Shown: positions 36,845-46,092, counted from the stretch's first letter. The stretch is 64,000 nucleotides of DNA from CAWARU01 sp963784575 (GCA_963784575.1 CAWARU010000001.1:558001-622000), one strand, 5' to 3'. Program-made: numbers and translations. The notes: a model not told the origin generated them from the letters alone.

Positions 36845-38794
36845 TTATCGAAACTTTCTTGCTCTCTTCCCAGGACGTTCATCTGGATCACTCTGTTCTT
36901 CTCTCTCTTGATCTTGATCTTGATCTTGATCTTGACTTTGATCTAGATTTTGATTTTGTCCATTGTCTTTAGCACCTTCTTCAATTTGCATCTCTCTATC
37001 TTCATTTCTGTTTTTATCATCTAGCTTGGATGCTTCTACCGCTTTACGCTTATGAGATGATGATAAATTCAAAACTGTTGACTCGGGCATTGGCTCAGAT
37101 TCTTCTGGAGTGAGTCTCATATCTTGTCCTTCGTTGAAACCAGCAAAATCAAAAATAAGTTTAAATAGGTTTCTCTCCAACATACCGCTTTTATCCAACA
37201 TTTTGAGAGGCGATTGATTCTCTGGGTGGCTTGAAACCCCGAGCATAAATGCAAATTTCCTGTTTTTTAAATTCCGATAGTTGAGAGCCAATTGTTGGTG
37301 AATTTTGTTCTGGATAGAGAGCTCCTTATCAGTTACATAAAAACTGCAAAATTCAAGAGAAAACATATTAATATGAGTAAGATTGATATTCTGTTTTGTA
37401 AGATCTAAAAAGAGTGTCAATAATTCGACAGACATACAGCGTGCATTCAAAGCCGGAAACTCGAGCTCAACCGAAGTAATTGAACTGTTTTTTGCAAGGG
37501 CATTCATGACTGAGCGTAGAAACACCACGAGTTCTTTTGGTTTAGTGCAGGGGTATTGCAAACTTAGATGCCTCAAGGTTTGAGTCTTGATAATATAGCA
37601 AGATAATCTATCGAGCATGCCGACATAAACTTCTTGAAAATGTAAAGCTAAAATTTTCGGAGCAGAATTTTGCTCCAAAACGTCCATCAATTTAATGAAT
37701 CTTTGCTTCACATCTTCATTATAATGTTCTCTATAGCAGCGAAAGTCTAATGACAATTTTATTATTTTTCTGTTACTCTTCAAGGCTTCTACGATACCGA
37801 GATCTTCTTCATAAAATCCAAAGTGTTGTTCATGGTCTTTCAAACGAAATTCTATCAGGTTTTTATTTGCGGCTAAGGCTTCTCCAAAAGCTTGGCGATT
37901 GATTCGTACTCCAGCAGCATCCATTTTATCGATTTCGAGCAACTTCAAGGAACGAAGGGAGTTAGTTTGTAGCAATATTTTAGCCATAGCATCCAATAGA
38001 TTTTGACTAGGACCACGATGTTCAATTCTGATCCATTTAACCGAAGTATTTTCGGCCATGGCTTCTACAAGCATATCAAGATATTCTTTTATTAGATGTC
38101 CTTCAAGATCAAGAGCCAAATTACCCTCATTTTTATTGATTGGATCGATAATTAAGGTTTTAAAGTTTTCGGCATTACGATTTTGCGCATATTTAAACTT
38201 TAAAATAGTATACCCCCCAATGGGTGGACCCCACCAGATAGAATCGTCTAGACCAAACTTATAGCCAAGAAGAAAATTTGTTCGCGTAACCGTTTCTTGA
38301 TCTTGCTCCCTCATATACTTTTTTTTCTCTTTTTTAGCTTTTTCTAAAGATTCCACAATGATTCGATCAGCGTCATCTAATGGTTGATTTTTCAAAATTT
38401 CTTTTGAAGCGAGGGATTGTGGTGCTGTATCATCTGCGTTAATATTTGCTTCCGGCTCTTCTTCATCTGAATCGACTGAGTCATCAGATTCATCGCCTTC
38501 AACGCCATATGAGTCATCTCCATCCCAGCCATCTCCATCCCAATCATAACCTTCAGGTGCATTCGATACTGGAGCATCACCCGGTGTTGCTTCTGAGTGC
38601 GGATCATCTTCTACTACTGGTTCTGATGCGCTTCCTTCATGAACATCGCTTTCCGACGAGTCTCCTTCTAAAGAGTCTCCCTCCATCGCATCACCTTCTA
38701 ATGCCTCCGCTTCCTCATCAGTAATGATCTGCAATACTTCTTGGAAGTCTTCGTCATCAGATTCTGAATCTAATATGGGTGAAGGTACACTCAT
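36845..38794 (-). CDS. Leucine-rich-repeat protein with acidic N-terminus and DQ-repeat tail
   Basis: The product has 649 residues. Residues 1-125 are extremely acidic (Asp/Glu/Ser with EGD and DGD repeats). From about 235 to 480 there are ribonuclease-inhibitor-like LRR units (LRSLKLLEIDKMD, LIEFRLKDHEQH, IIKLSLDFRCY, LRHLSLQYP, ITSVELEFPAL). The tail carries DQ dipeptide repeats from a hexamer DNA repeat at about 36906-36935 and ends in a basic PGKRARKF that resembles a nuclear localisation signal. AGGAG lies nine bases before the ATG. No signal peptide. A host-directed scaffold is plausible but unproven. Confidence 0.8.
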   Translation of the reverse strand: MSVPSPILDSESDDEDFQEVLQIITDEEAEALEGDAMEGDSLEGDSSESDVHEGSASEPVVEDDPHSEATPGDAPVSNAPEGYDWDGDGWDGDDSYGVEGDESDDSVDSDEEEPEANINADDTAPQSLASKEILKNQPLDDADRIIVESLEKAKKEKKKYMREQDQETVTRTNFLLGYKFGLDDSIWWGPPIGGYTILKFKYAQNRNAENFKTLIIDPINKNEGNLALDLEGHLIKEYLDMLVEAMAENTSVKWIRIEHRGPSQNLLDAMAKILLQTNSLRSLKLLEIDKMDAAGVRINRQAFGEALAANKNLIEFRLKDHEQHFGFYEEDLGIVEALKSNRKIIKLSLDFRCYREHYNEDVKQRFIKLMDVLEQNSAPKILALHFQEVYVGMLDRLSCYIIKTQTLRHLSLQYPCTKPKELVVFLRSVMNALAKNSSITSVELEFPALNARCMSVELLTLFLDLTKQNINLTHINMFSLEFCSFYVTDKELSIQNKIHQQLALNYRNLKNRKFAFMLGVSSHPENQSPLKMLDKSGMLERNLFKLIFDFAGFNEGQDMRLTPEESEPMPESTVLNLSSSHKRKAVEASKLDDKNRNEDREMQIEEGAKDNGQNQNLDQSQDQDQDQDQEREEQSDPDERPGKRARKFR

Positions 38795-38806
38795 TTCATT
38801 TCTCTC

Positions 38807-38846
38807 CTCTATTTCTCTATTTCTCTATTTCTCTATTTCTCTATTT
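38807..38846 (-). repeat. 8-nt x5 simple sequence repeat in LRR gene leader
   Basis: Five perfect copies of CTCTATTT (plus-strand reading) lie directly upstream of the ribosome-binding site of the LRR gene. The unit is not a multiple of three and is perfectly conserved, which is typical of slippage-prone contingency repeats. Confidence 0.95.
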
Positions 38847-39134
38847 CTTTCACAGAAAATTTCTTCTTATCAATATGACCTGTTAAGTAAAATTAAGGTT
38901 AATTAAACCCGGTGACGCTTACATATTTTTTCTAAAAACCCTTTACTCAGGAAATTTTATCAAAAATTGAAACGTAATACAACGTAATACTTTCAAGTCA
39001 AAATTTGTATTTCGAAACTTGCACAAACAATCGGAAAATATTATAAAAAAATTATTGTAACAAAAATCTAATATGTGTATACTATCTAAAACTTTTTGTA
39101 TTTCACTATGCATTATGAAAAAAGGAAGTGTAGT
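38847..39134. other. AT-rich intergenic region, no gene seen
   Basis: It holds the promoter regions of the divergent LRR and Rpn-type genes. A tandem pair of AACGTAATAC words occurs at 38969-38988. Nothing else was recognised. Confidence 0.4.
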
Positions 39135-40132
39135 ATGGTAGTTGAGATTTCCAAAATTAAGAAAGCAAAAAGCAATCTTCGACCCCAAAAATTAGGTTCT
39201 GAAACAGACAGCGTCTGGAAAGAATCTTTAAACAAATTTTTTAAAGATTTTATTCTATTTGCTTGGTCTGATATCTATAGGCAAATTGACTGGAGTCATG
39301 AAAAAGAAGAAAAAGAACAGGAACTCCATGCGATTTTGGGTTATGGTAAAAAAGGCAAAAGGTACATTGATAAACTGGTTAAAGTGAAAAGAATCACAGG
39401 TGATGAAGCCTACGTATTGCTGCATGCAGAGGTCCAGCAACAAAAAGAAACTGGATTTGAAAAACGGGTTTTTGATTGTCATCATCGAATTTTGCTTAAA
39501 TATTCGATGCCCGTTGTTACCTTGGCTATATTGATTGACCATGATAAAAATTGGCGCAAAAATATTTATCAAACATCACTTTGGGGATGTAGTCTAAAAT
39601 TCGAGTTCCCTATTTATAAGTTAATTGATTTGGAGCCTCAATATGAATCATTACTACACAGTGAAAATCCTTTTGCTGTATTGGCCTACTGTCAATTAAC
39701 GGCAATAAAAAATGTTATGATGTAAAGAAAAGATATAATATAAAATATAATCTTTATAAAGCATTGATTAAAAAGAAATGGTCGGAAAGCGATATCTTAT
39801 CTTTTCTATATTTTTTAGACAGTATCCTGAAATTGACAGATGAATTTGAAGTAATGTACCGTGGTGAGATAAAAGCAGCTGGGGAGGAATTAGGAATGAA
39901 ATACGTAACAATCCATCAAAGAATTGGTAGGGAAGAGGGCAAGCAAGAAGGTGTAGAAAAAACAGTACTTTTACTGCTAGAAAAAAAATTTCATTATCTA
40001 CCTGATAAATACAAGGAAGTTATTCATAAAGCAAACCCAGAAATTCTAAATACCTGGGCTATTCGATTGTTGGATGCAAAAACTCTTGAAGATGTCTTCA
40101 AGGAAGATCTAAAAGGATTTGAAATCGAATAG
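39135..40132 (+). pseudogene. Rpn/PD-(D/E)XK family nuclease-transposase, frameshifted
   Basis: The gene starts at 39135 behind AAGGAAG. The first part, to 39725, has the family core: IYRQIDWSH, then the nuclease segment DEAYVLLHAEVQQQKETGFEKR with the ExQ catalytic pair, and MPVVTLAILID. It stops at 39723-39725, but the next frame is open without a break from 39719 to 40132 and carries the typical C-terminal part (DSILKLTDEFE, then GREEGKQEGVEKTVLLLLEKKF). A one-base deletion near 39719 explains both pieces. The family includes E. coli Rpn proteins that promote recombination. Likely decayed, or an assembly indel. Confidence 0.85.
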
Positions 40133-40158
40133 CCTTTTCAAAAGTTGTTATTAATGCA

Positions 40159-40929
40159 TTAACCTTTCTTCTTGTATTCCGGAATCAGTGCAAGCTTCAT
40201 ACGTCTCTTCTCTTTGATTTCCTGAGCGGTTTTCTCGAGCAAGACGTATCGCGCTGCGGAACCGGGGTGACTGGATGAACAACTATTGCGGATCCGATTC
40301 GGAGCAAGGAGCGCCATCTTGCGCCAGAATTTGGCAGCGTTATCTACGGGGAATCCAGCTCTCGCCATCAAATACATACTCACATAATCTGCTTCCAATT
40401 CAAAATCCTGCGAATAGGCATTGCTGCCAAGCCTCCCAAATAAGCCGGCTGTAGTAAAGCCGCTCGCGAGCCCAACGGCCAAATCAAGTACGGTTCCGAG
40501 CACCATATTGTTTTGTTTGGAGCGAACATGCCCCATGAGTCCATGGGCAATTTCATGCGAAAGAGTGATGGCGGCTTCATTTGAATTGCTGAAGTTCATG
40601 AGCATGGTTTCGGTGACGAATATCTTTTTACCATCACAATAAGCGTTAGGGGTTTTATCATTGGTGACAATTTCTAGAGGAAAATAGCAGTGCTTGTTTT
40701 TGGAGAGCGGTGCAGCTGCATCTAATAATGCTGCGTGAATTTTAGGCAGTTCCTGTTTCATTTTCTCAACATGTATGCGCTCCTTGGGGGTGAACTGTCT
40801 GGTTTCAGCACGAGCATTTCGAGACATTCCTGCACAACCAAAAAGTTGTGTTAACAAGGCAATGCAAATAATACTGGTAACAATGGTTTGAATGGTTTGA
40901 CGATTGCATGTCTGTTTCTTCCGAAGCAT
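40159..40929 (-). CDS. M48-family zinc metalloprotease lipoprotein
   Basis: The product has 256 residues from the ATG at 40929, which has GAGG six bases upstream; the frame extends to 40941. A lipoprotein signal ends in LFGC (Cys32). The zinc site is SHEIAHGLMGH (HEXXH) with the third ligand in FELEADY. It is related to BepA/LoiP-type periplasmic proteases that look after outer-membrane proteins. A second small lipoprotein gene lies just upstream on the same strand. Confidence 0.9.
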   Translation of the reverse strand: MLRKKQTCNRQTIQTIVTSIICIALLTQLFGCAGMSRNARAETRQFTPKERIHVEKMKQELPKIHAALLDAAAPLSKNKHCYFPLEIVTNDKTPNAYCDGKKIFVTETMLMNFSNSNEAAITLSHEIAHGLMGHVRSKQNNMVLGTVLDLAVGLASGFTTAGLFGRLGSNAYSQDFELEADYVSMYLMARAGFPVDNAAKFWRKMALLAPNRIRNSCSSSHPGSAARYVLLEKTAQEIKEKRRMKLALIPEYKKKG

Positions 40930-40999
40930 AGATAACCTCATTAGTTAAAAGTTGAGTCTAAAATTCAGGTTTAAAGTTTAATTTAATATTTCAGTTAAA

Positions 41000-41035
41000 A
41001 TTTGTGTCAAGATTTGTATCAAGCTTTGTCTCAAA
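41000..41035 (-). repeat. 12-nt x3 degenerate repeat upstream of M48 gene
   Basis: Units ATTTGTGTCAAG, ATTTGTATCAAG and CTTTGTCTCAAA, with weaker copies on both sides, fill the spacer between the small lipoprotein gene and the M48 gene. Confidence 0.75.
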
Positions 41036-41063
41036 ATTCGATTTTTGTATTTAAAATTTGAGT

Positions 41064-41276
41064 TTATCGAAGTGCTAATTTTTTCCGCACCAATTCTGCT
41101 TGAATGATTTCTTCGCGCATGATATCTGCTTTGGAATGAGTGGGAATTTTTGTTACAGTGGTAGCACATCCTGTTAATTGGCAGAGAACCACAATACTTG
41201 CCAAGGTGTACAATATAATTTTACTGAGTCTTGGAAAGGATGAAGAAAAAGATACGAAATTGCTAAAGTTTTTCAT
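41064..41276 (-). CDS. Small lipoprotein of unknown function
   Basis: The product has 70 residues from the ATG at 41276; the frame opens at 41291, but GAGG is placed nine bases before 41276. A hydrophobic signal (IILYTLASIVVLCQ) ends in the lipobox LTGC, leaving a mature peptide of about 35 charged residues (SKADIMREEIIQAELVRKKL). It probably forms a unit with the M48 protease downstream. Not recognised as a named family. Confidence 0.7.
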   Translation of the reverse strand: MKNFSNFVSFSSSFPRLSKIILYTLASIVVLCQLTGCATTVTKIPTHSKADIMREEIIQAELVRKKLALR

Positions 41277-41291
41277 GAATGCATACCTCAT

Positions 41292-41356
41292 CGTAATTCA
41301 AAATCTTAATTCAAAATCGTGATTCAAAATAGTAACTCAAAATCTAAATTCATATT
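41292..41356 (-). repeat. 13-nt x4-5 tandem repeat in lipoprotein gene leader
   Basis: Units CGTAATTCAAAAT, CTTAATTCAAAAT, CGTGATTCAAAAT and AGTAACTCAAAAT, then a weaker fifth copy, lie directly upstream of the leader of the small lipoprotein gene. The rest of the gap up to 41638 shows no gene. Confidence 0.9.
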
Positions 41357-41639
41357 TTATTAATCTAATTTAATCACACGACCAAATAATTAAGTTAAGA
41401 AACTTTATAGATTAAAATAAATGACAATACACCATACTCTATTATTGTAATAAGATCAATAGTAATTAGTAGCTGGTCAGCAAAATAATTCATAAGACAA
41501 AAAGAATCTGAGTTAGAAAAAAGATATCAAATGACAAAAAGAAAGACGATAACTAGGCAGTATAAGGACAACAGTATGAAAGAAAGAAATATCAAAAGAA
41601 CGTAACAATGATAGAACGATAGGACAGCAAAATATGCCA

Positions 41640-41676
41640 AAAAGGCGCAGCACAATAAATAACTACTGCGCCTTTT
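41640..41676 (-). terminator. Rho-independent terminator of the 35-aa gene
   Basis: AAAAGGCGCAG (41640-41650) pairs perfectly with CTGCGCCTTTT (41666-41676), an 11-bp stem with a 15-base loop. On the minus strand the stem ends in CTTTTT. It lies 55 nt downstream of the small gene at 41731-41838. Confidence 0.8.
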
Positions 41677-41730
41677 GATTAAAACCTTATCTACTAACTT
41701 ACAAAAAAGGTGTTAAAAAAATTAATTACT

Positions 41731-41838
41731 TTAACCCCCTTTGTCCGCCTTCTTTTGCTTTTTAGCCAAACGTTTTTCCATCATAGACATTTGTGGCTTT
41801 TTCTTAGTTTCTTTTTTAGTTTCCTTAGCTTTCGACAT
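41731..41838 (-). CDS. 35-residue Lys-rich small protein
   Basis: An ATG at 41838 opens a 35-codon frame ending at TAA (41731-41733). An excellent Shine-Dalgarno AGGAGG lies five to six bases upstream, and a strong terminator follows, so this is a self-contained gene. The peptide begins MSKAKETKKETKKK, has a central MSMMEKRLAKK and ends ADKGG; about 40 percent is lysine. It could bind nucleic acid or ribosomes; family unknown. Confidence 0.65.
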   Translation of the reverse strand: MSKAKETKKETKKKPQMSMMEKRLAKKQKKADKGG

Positions 41839-41977
41839 AAGTTCCTCCTATTTGAGTGAAATAAGACAATTAATCATAACGAAAATCAAAGAATTAATCT
41901 ATACTCAAAGACAAAAGAGAGGGTAAGGATCATCATTTAGGCTAAAATACGGCTTGATTAAGGCTTGAATATTTAAT

Positions 41978-42355
41978 ATGGACTGGTCAAATTATCACCA
42001 AATCTTTATTTTTGTCCAAAAAGGTATTGCATTTTTGGGAATGCTCATCATTCTTTCAGGGATTTTGCGTGCCCTTTTTGAATATGGTGCTTATCTTTTC
42101 ACAAGAAACATTAAACAGGACTCCTACGTTAATACGATTCGTTTAAAATTGGGCAGAATTTTGACTTTAGGATTGGAGTTTATTGTTGCAGCAGATGTTA
42201 TTGGTACCACTACAGCACCGGATTACTACACGGTTGGAATTTTGGCTATTATCGTGATTATTCGTACCATTCTAAACTATTCTCTAAATAAGGAAATTAT
42301 GGATTTAACCAAAGAACAGGAACAGATACCACAAATTGCACAAAATAAAAGTTAA
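41978..42355 (+). CDS. DUF1622-family membrane protein
   Basis: The product has 125 residues and three predicted membrane helices: FLGMLIILSGILRALF, the family signature LGRILTLGLEFIVAADVIGT, and ILAIIVIIRTILNYSL. The family is widespread with unknown function. No ribosome-binding site stands out. A weak hairpin (AAGGG-TTTT-CCCTT, 42426-42439) lies about 70 nt downstream and may end the transcript. Confidence 0.88.
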   Translation: MDWSNYHQIFIFVQKGIAFLGMLIILSGILRALFEYGAYLFTRNIKQDSYVNTIRLKLGRILTLGLEFIVAADVIGTTTAPDYYTVGILAIIVIIRTILNYSLNKEIMDLTKEQEQIPQIAQNKS

Positions 42356-42558
42356 TGACATCTAGTTTACCACCATTTAATAAGAAGCTTGAACTGTATA
42401 GAGAATTAATATATATTTTTGAAACAAGGGTTTTCCCTTATTAAATATGTAATTATAAGAATACTAACTATTTCGTTGTTATTTAGTTATTCAAATATTA
42501 ATAAGTGTTCATAGATAGCAATAAAATTAAAATTGGGAATAAAACAAGGAATAATGCA

Positions 42559-44415
42559 ATGTCTACTACTAAAGCCGCCATTGGGAGTGAAATAGTAAAT
42601 TTCTATGACGTGATAAAGCCAAAGAAACACCGGAATAGGGAAAAGCACGAGCAAGACTCTGATTCGATCAAAAAAGAACAAAATGGCCACAGTGAAATAG
42701 CTGAAGCAGATTTTCCTATAAAATCCAAACAATCCAAACTAGAGCTGCTTATCCCAAATGAAATCCTGGAGTTAATATTCGGACATTTAAAACTCTCGGA
42801 TGGCGTTGGATTGTTCAGAACAAGTAAATTGATACGCGAAATTGTTTGTGCTGATCGCTTTGAATGGGCAGATGGGCGACGCTTAGATTTCTGTCTCATG
42901 GTAGATGCTACTTACTCTATGAGACCAATCATAGAAAATGTACAAAGTACTTTGAAAAATATCATTGAAACCATTCGTCAACACGAGCTCATACAAAAAA
43001 CGGGAGAACAAGATCTCAAGAAGCGCAGAGAAAAATTTCATTTACGAACTGGCTTGATTGACTTTCGTGATTATGATGCGAACGTACATTCCAGTGTAAA
43101 GAATTTCACGAGCAATTCAGAGGAAATCATAAAATATATCTCTGGTATAAAGACAGAAAGCGGCCATAATGCCGATTGGGCTGAAGACATTGTCGGAGCA
43201 CTGTTTCGTGCCAATACGGAATTGTGCTGGACTTCTAATCCCTCATGCCGAGCTGTGCGTGTGTTAAATATGGTGTTCGACACCGCACCACATGGCATGG
43301 GCATTAATATCGGTAATGATAAACATCCTTTAGGCCCTCCGGCATCACATTCTTTAGGGGTAACTATAGCCGCTCTCAAAAAACAATTCAAAAATGGCAA
43401 GCATGCCATTCATCCCATGGTAGACATCCTAGAAAATAATGATTGGCTGAAGCTTGCATATGACTTTAAGAAAAAAGGCATCATCATCAATGCCATCTTG
43501 TGCAATGAGGAAGATGAGATCTCAAATCTCTTTGGAACAACTATTGCTAAGATTACGGGTGGAAAATGCTTGCGTCTAAATGATGCAAGCGCTCTCGGGC
43601 ATTACTTGGTTGCACAAGCATGTGCCGAACTTGAACTGGATGAGTTTTTGACGCTGGAATTAGCAAAGGAATTAAAAAGATCCTCAGAAATTGCAAAAAC
43701 CAGCGCAGAAGTTGCTCATGACATTGATGAAACCCCTGCTGAAGCTATGAATAGAACCATGTCTGAAGCTATGGAGGAAGATATCAGTAGAGAAGACGCC
43801 ATTTTAGAACGCGTGTTAACGACAGTTGTGGAATCACAGGACATGATAATTCCAATGGAAGATCCTAAATTCTTGAAAACTGTCGAAGATCCGCGATCGG
43901 AGGCTCTTTCGCAATGTCGTTCTATCAAAGATGCCAGAAAATTTGGCTTATTGCCTTCAGTCATCGACCCATATGCAAGACTCAAAATACAAACTGCAAG
44001 CCACCTTCCCGCGCCAAGCAGGACAGAACAGGTTGGCCATGAAACACGTGATGCAGAAGGGCACCAGATTGAACTGCCTGTAATGTCAGTAACTAAAATC
44101 CCAGTAATGGACAGATCCCAGACGATAGGTTCCGAGACTGATACTGCGATGCCTGCATTGAAAAGGACAGTGTCGGATGCATCCTATAGGTATGCTTTAG
44201 CTCGAAAGCTTTTGAATGCAACTGCCTCAGGATCTTTTGATACAGTCGAGAAATCTGAAAGACTTGAGAGACTCGATAAAGAAGTGCAGTACGGTTCTTC
44301 TGCGCATTCTCCTGCTGATTTGAGTCTTAAGGATGATGATATCCTGGGCGATCGAAAAGCAGACATCCGTGGCTATTACGCCTGGAGGACGCAGTCTTTG
44401 GTTAAGGTTACCTGA
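42559..44415 (+). CDS. F-box plus von Willebrand A domain protein (tail frameshifted)
   Basis: The product has 618 residues from the ATG at 42559, eight bases behind AAGGA. An F-box-like motif at about 63-100 (LLIPNEILELIFGHLKLSD) is followed by a vWA domain starting at about 110 (LDFCLMVDATYSM; MIDAS residues D116, T118, S120), with RTGLIDFRDYD and the end of the domain near residue 340. A Ser/Thr/Pro-rich tail follows. F-boxes recruit SCF ubiquitin ligase; with vWA as a possible substrate-binding part this resembles an effector that redirects host ubiquitination, which is inference. The frame stops at 44413, but homologous-looking low-complexity sequence continues in the next frame, so the original protein was probably about 890 residues. 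Confidence 0.8.
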   Translation: MSTTKAAIGSEIVNFYDVIKPKKHRNREKHEQDSDSIKKEQNGHSEIAEADFPIKSKQSKLELLIPNEILELIFGHLKLSDGVGLFRTSKLIREIVCADRFEWADGRRLDFCLMVDATYSMRPIIENVQSTLKNIIETIRQHELIQKTGEQDLKKRREKFHLRTGLIDFRDYDANVHSSVKNFTSNSEEIIKYISGIKTESGHNADWAEDIVGALFRANTELCWTSNPSCRAVRVLNMVFDTAPHGMGINIGNDKHPLGPPASHSLGVTIAALKKQFKNGKHAIHPMVDILENNDWLKLAYDFKKKGIIINAILCNEEDEISNLFGTTIAKITGGKCLRLNDASALGHYLVAQACAELELDEFLTLELAKELKRSSEIAKTSAEVAHDIDETPAEAMNRTMSEAMEEDISREDAILERVLTTVVESQDMIIPMEDPKFLKTVEDPRSEALSQCRSIKDARKFGLLPSVIDPYARLKIQTASHLPAPSRTEQVGHETRDAEGHQIELPVMSVTKIPVMDRSQTIGSETDTAMPALKRTVSDASYRYALARKLLNATASGSFDTVEKSERLERLDKEVQYGSSAHSPADLSLKDDDILGDRKADIRGYYAWRTQSLVKVT

Positions 44416-45232
44416 ATCACAACCCTCTTTAAGTCGTACTTATTCTTGTGCAACTGAAGAAAGAAATCCACCAGAGCGAGTCGAACCATCACCAGTGCTT
44501 CACCTTGGAGCAGTCAACGGCATACGCAGAGAACAAAGCTATGCTATAACATCAAATGCTCTGATACCCCATGCTGGAATGACACCGCACGCATTGACAC
44601 CGCATGGACGGACACCACTTGCTGTAACCGAAACAGAAATTGAGAGAGAGGATTTATCTACGAGAACATCAGTCCCTGCAGAACCAAAACCCTTAGAGTC
44701 TGCTTCACTCGATATTCCTATGCCAAGGCAAGTATTAACATCTGCTTCGCATATGCTATATTACGCTGCGCTTCGTACCATTCCTAGAACCTATGTCCAT
44801 GCAGGAAGTAAATATGCAACGAATACGCAGGCAACCGCTCAAGCAACAAGCTTTACTCAATCAAGAAGTATGCCTGCAACACTCAGTGAAGCAGGAAGCT
44901 TGGCAATTCCACCACTCACTATTCCAAGTTTGTCACGAACTTCTTCTGGTTTGGCAACTGCTACGGCAAGATCAACAGAAAGTGAACCACTCTCACCAGG
45001 TTCCCTCGCAGCGCCTGCCCTTTCGCAATCACTTTCCGCACCGGATCAAAGTGTCTCCCTACCCTTTAGCGTTCCCCTTCTGTTAAGTGAAACACGAAGT
45101 CAAACAGGAGAACGGGGAACTGCTCCAATAGTGCCAGAATTAAGACGAACTGTCAGCTGTTCAATGCCAAGTGATGCGATACGCGCTCGATTAAAGAATA
45201 TTGTGAAACGATCTGGAACAAAATTTAGCTAA
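44396..45232 (+). pseudogene. Frameshifted C-terminal tail of the F-box/vWA gene
   Basis: From 44396 a second frame continues the Ser/Thr/Pro-rich tail for about 278 codons. The reading changes near the T-run in CAGTCTTTGG (44392-44401), where one extra T would account for it. The peptide repeats the style of the upstream tail (SLSRTYSCATEER, then SLSRTSSG and ELRRTVSCSMPS, echoing KRTVSDASYRYA before the shift). No ribosome-binding site with a suitable start exists for an independent gene. It was either lost through decay or split by an assembly indel. Confidence 0.65.
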
Positions 45233-45348
45233 ACTAGCGCTAAAGTAGCTTATAAGACAGTCGATAATATAGATAATATAAAAGAATTGGTACTTATTGT
45301 AACGTCTTTATAGGCTTTGGGATTGAGAAATATAGAAAGTGATCTAGT

Positions 45349-46080
45349 ATGAATACATTGACTCAAGTACTTTTTAGAATATTATTCAGTACTGCTCTCA
45401 TGCTATTTTCGCTTGCAACAACTGCGGGCCCTGCGGAGGATAGCTCTCTTGCTCGTGATGTGCGAACCAAATTTGCGGGCAATGCAAATATTTCCACCTC
45501 CCATATCGAAGTGAAAGCACAAAATGGCGTAATCACACTCACAGGAATGGTTGACAGCCCTCTGCAAGAAAAATCAGCAATAGAAACAGCTGAGACTGTC
45601 AGAGGAGTCAATAGTGTACAATCCTATATCACAATTCGAGGGACGGAATCTCCTCAAATAGAAGACGGGCCTTCAAAAACAGTTGTTGTTCCCGGAAGCT
45701 CGGTTGGTGCTCCAACCGCAAGCATGGTAAATCCTGATGTCGAAACTGTCGTAGTTCCGGCAGGTAGTACTGCTGTACCAGCAAGTACCACAGTTATTGC
45801 GCCCGCCAGTGTTGTTCCAGCGAGTAGTACCGTGGTTGTTCCTACTCAAACTGTTCCTGGAACGAATACGGTTGTTATACCTCAAAACCCCGGAACAGGT
45901 AGTGTCATTGTTCCAAATACCGGATTGCCTGCCAGTGACACTGTTGTAGTTCCTGCTGCCACGGTTCCTGCAACAGGTACTGTTGTCATCCCCGAAAGAA
46001 CTCCGAGTGGTAATCCAAATTTAACTGTACCGAATCTGCCGCCAGTTACTCCTCAAGTACCTGGTGCACTCCAACCTTAA
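45349..46080 (+). CDS. Exported BON-domain protein with Val-Pro repeat tail
   Basis: The product has 243 residues. A Sec signal peptide ends near TTAGPA (about residue 26). A BON domain at about 30-100 (LARDVRTKFAGNANI, IEVKAQNGVITLTGMVDS, VRGVNSVQSYI) resembles OsmY/YraP-type envelope proteins that contact phospholipid. Residues 105-243 are about ten degenerate copies of a TVVVPA-type unit (SSTVVVPTQTVPGTNTVVIP), likely an extended stalk or wall-spanning region. Its length may vary between strains by repeat recombination. Confidence 0.85.
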   Translation: MNTLTQVLFRILFSTALMLFSLATTAGPAEDSSLARDVRTKFAGNANISTSHIEVKAQNGVITLTGMVDSPLQEKSAIETAETVRGVNSVQSYITIRGTESPQIEDGPSKTVVVPGSSVGAPTASMVNPDVETVVVPAGSTAVPASTTVIAPASVVPASSTVVVPTQTVPGTNTVVIPQNPGTGSVIVPNTGLPASDTVVVPAATVPATGTVVIPERTPSGNPNLTVPNLPPVTPQVPGALQP

Positions 46081-46092
46081 AGGAGCCATGTC

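Noticed and set aside
38392..38724. Open frames on both strands over the acidic LRR N-terminus
   Set aside because: Low-complexity Asp/Glu codons read in other frames give His/Leu/Met-rich strings; not genes.
44333..45232. Independent gene for the second F-box/vWA open frame
   Set aside because: No usable start with ribosome-binding site; composition continues the upstream tail, so a frameshift is the simpler reading.
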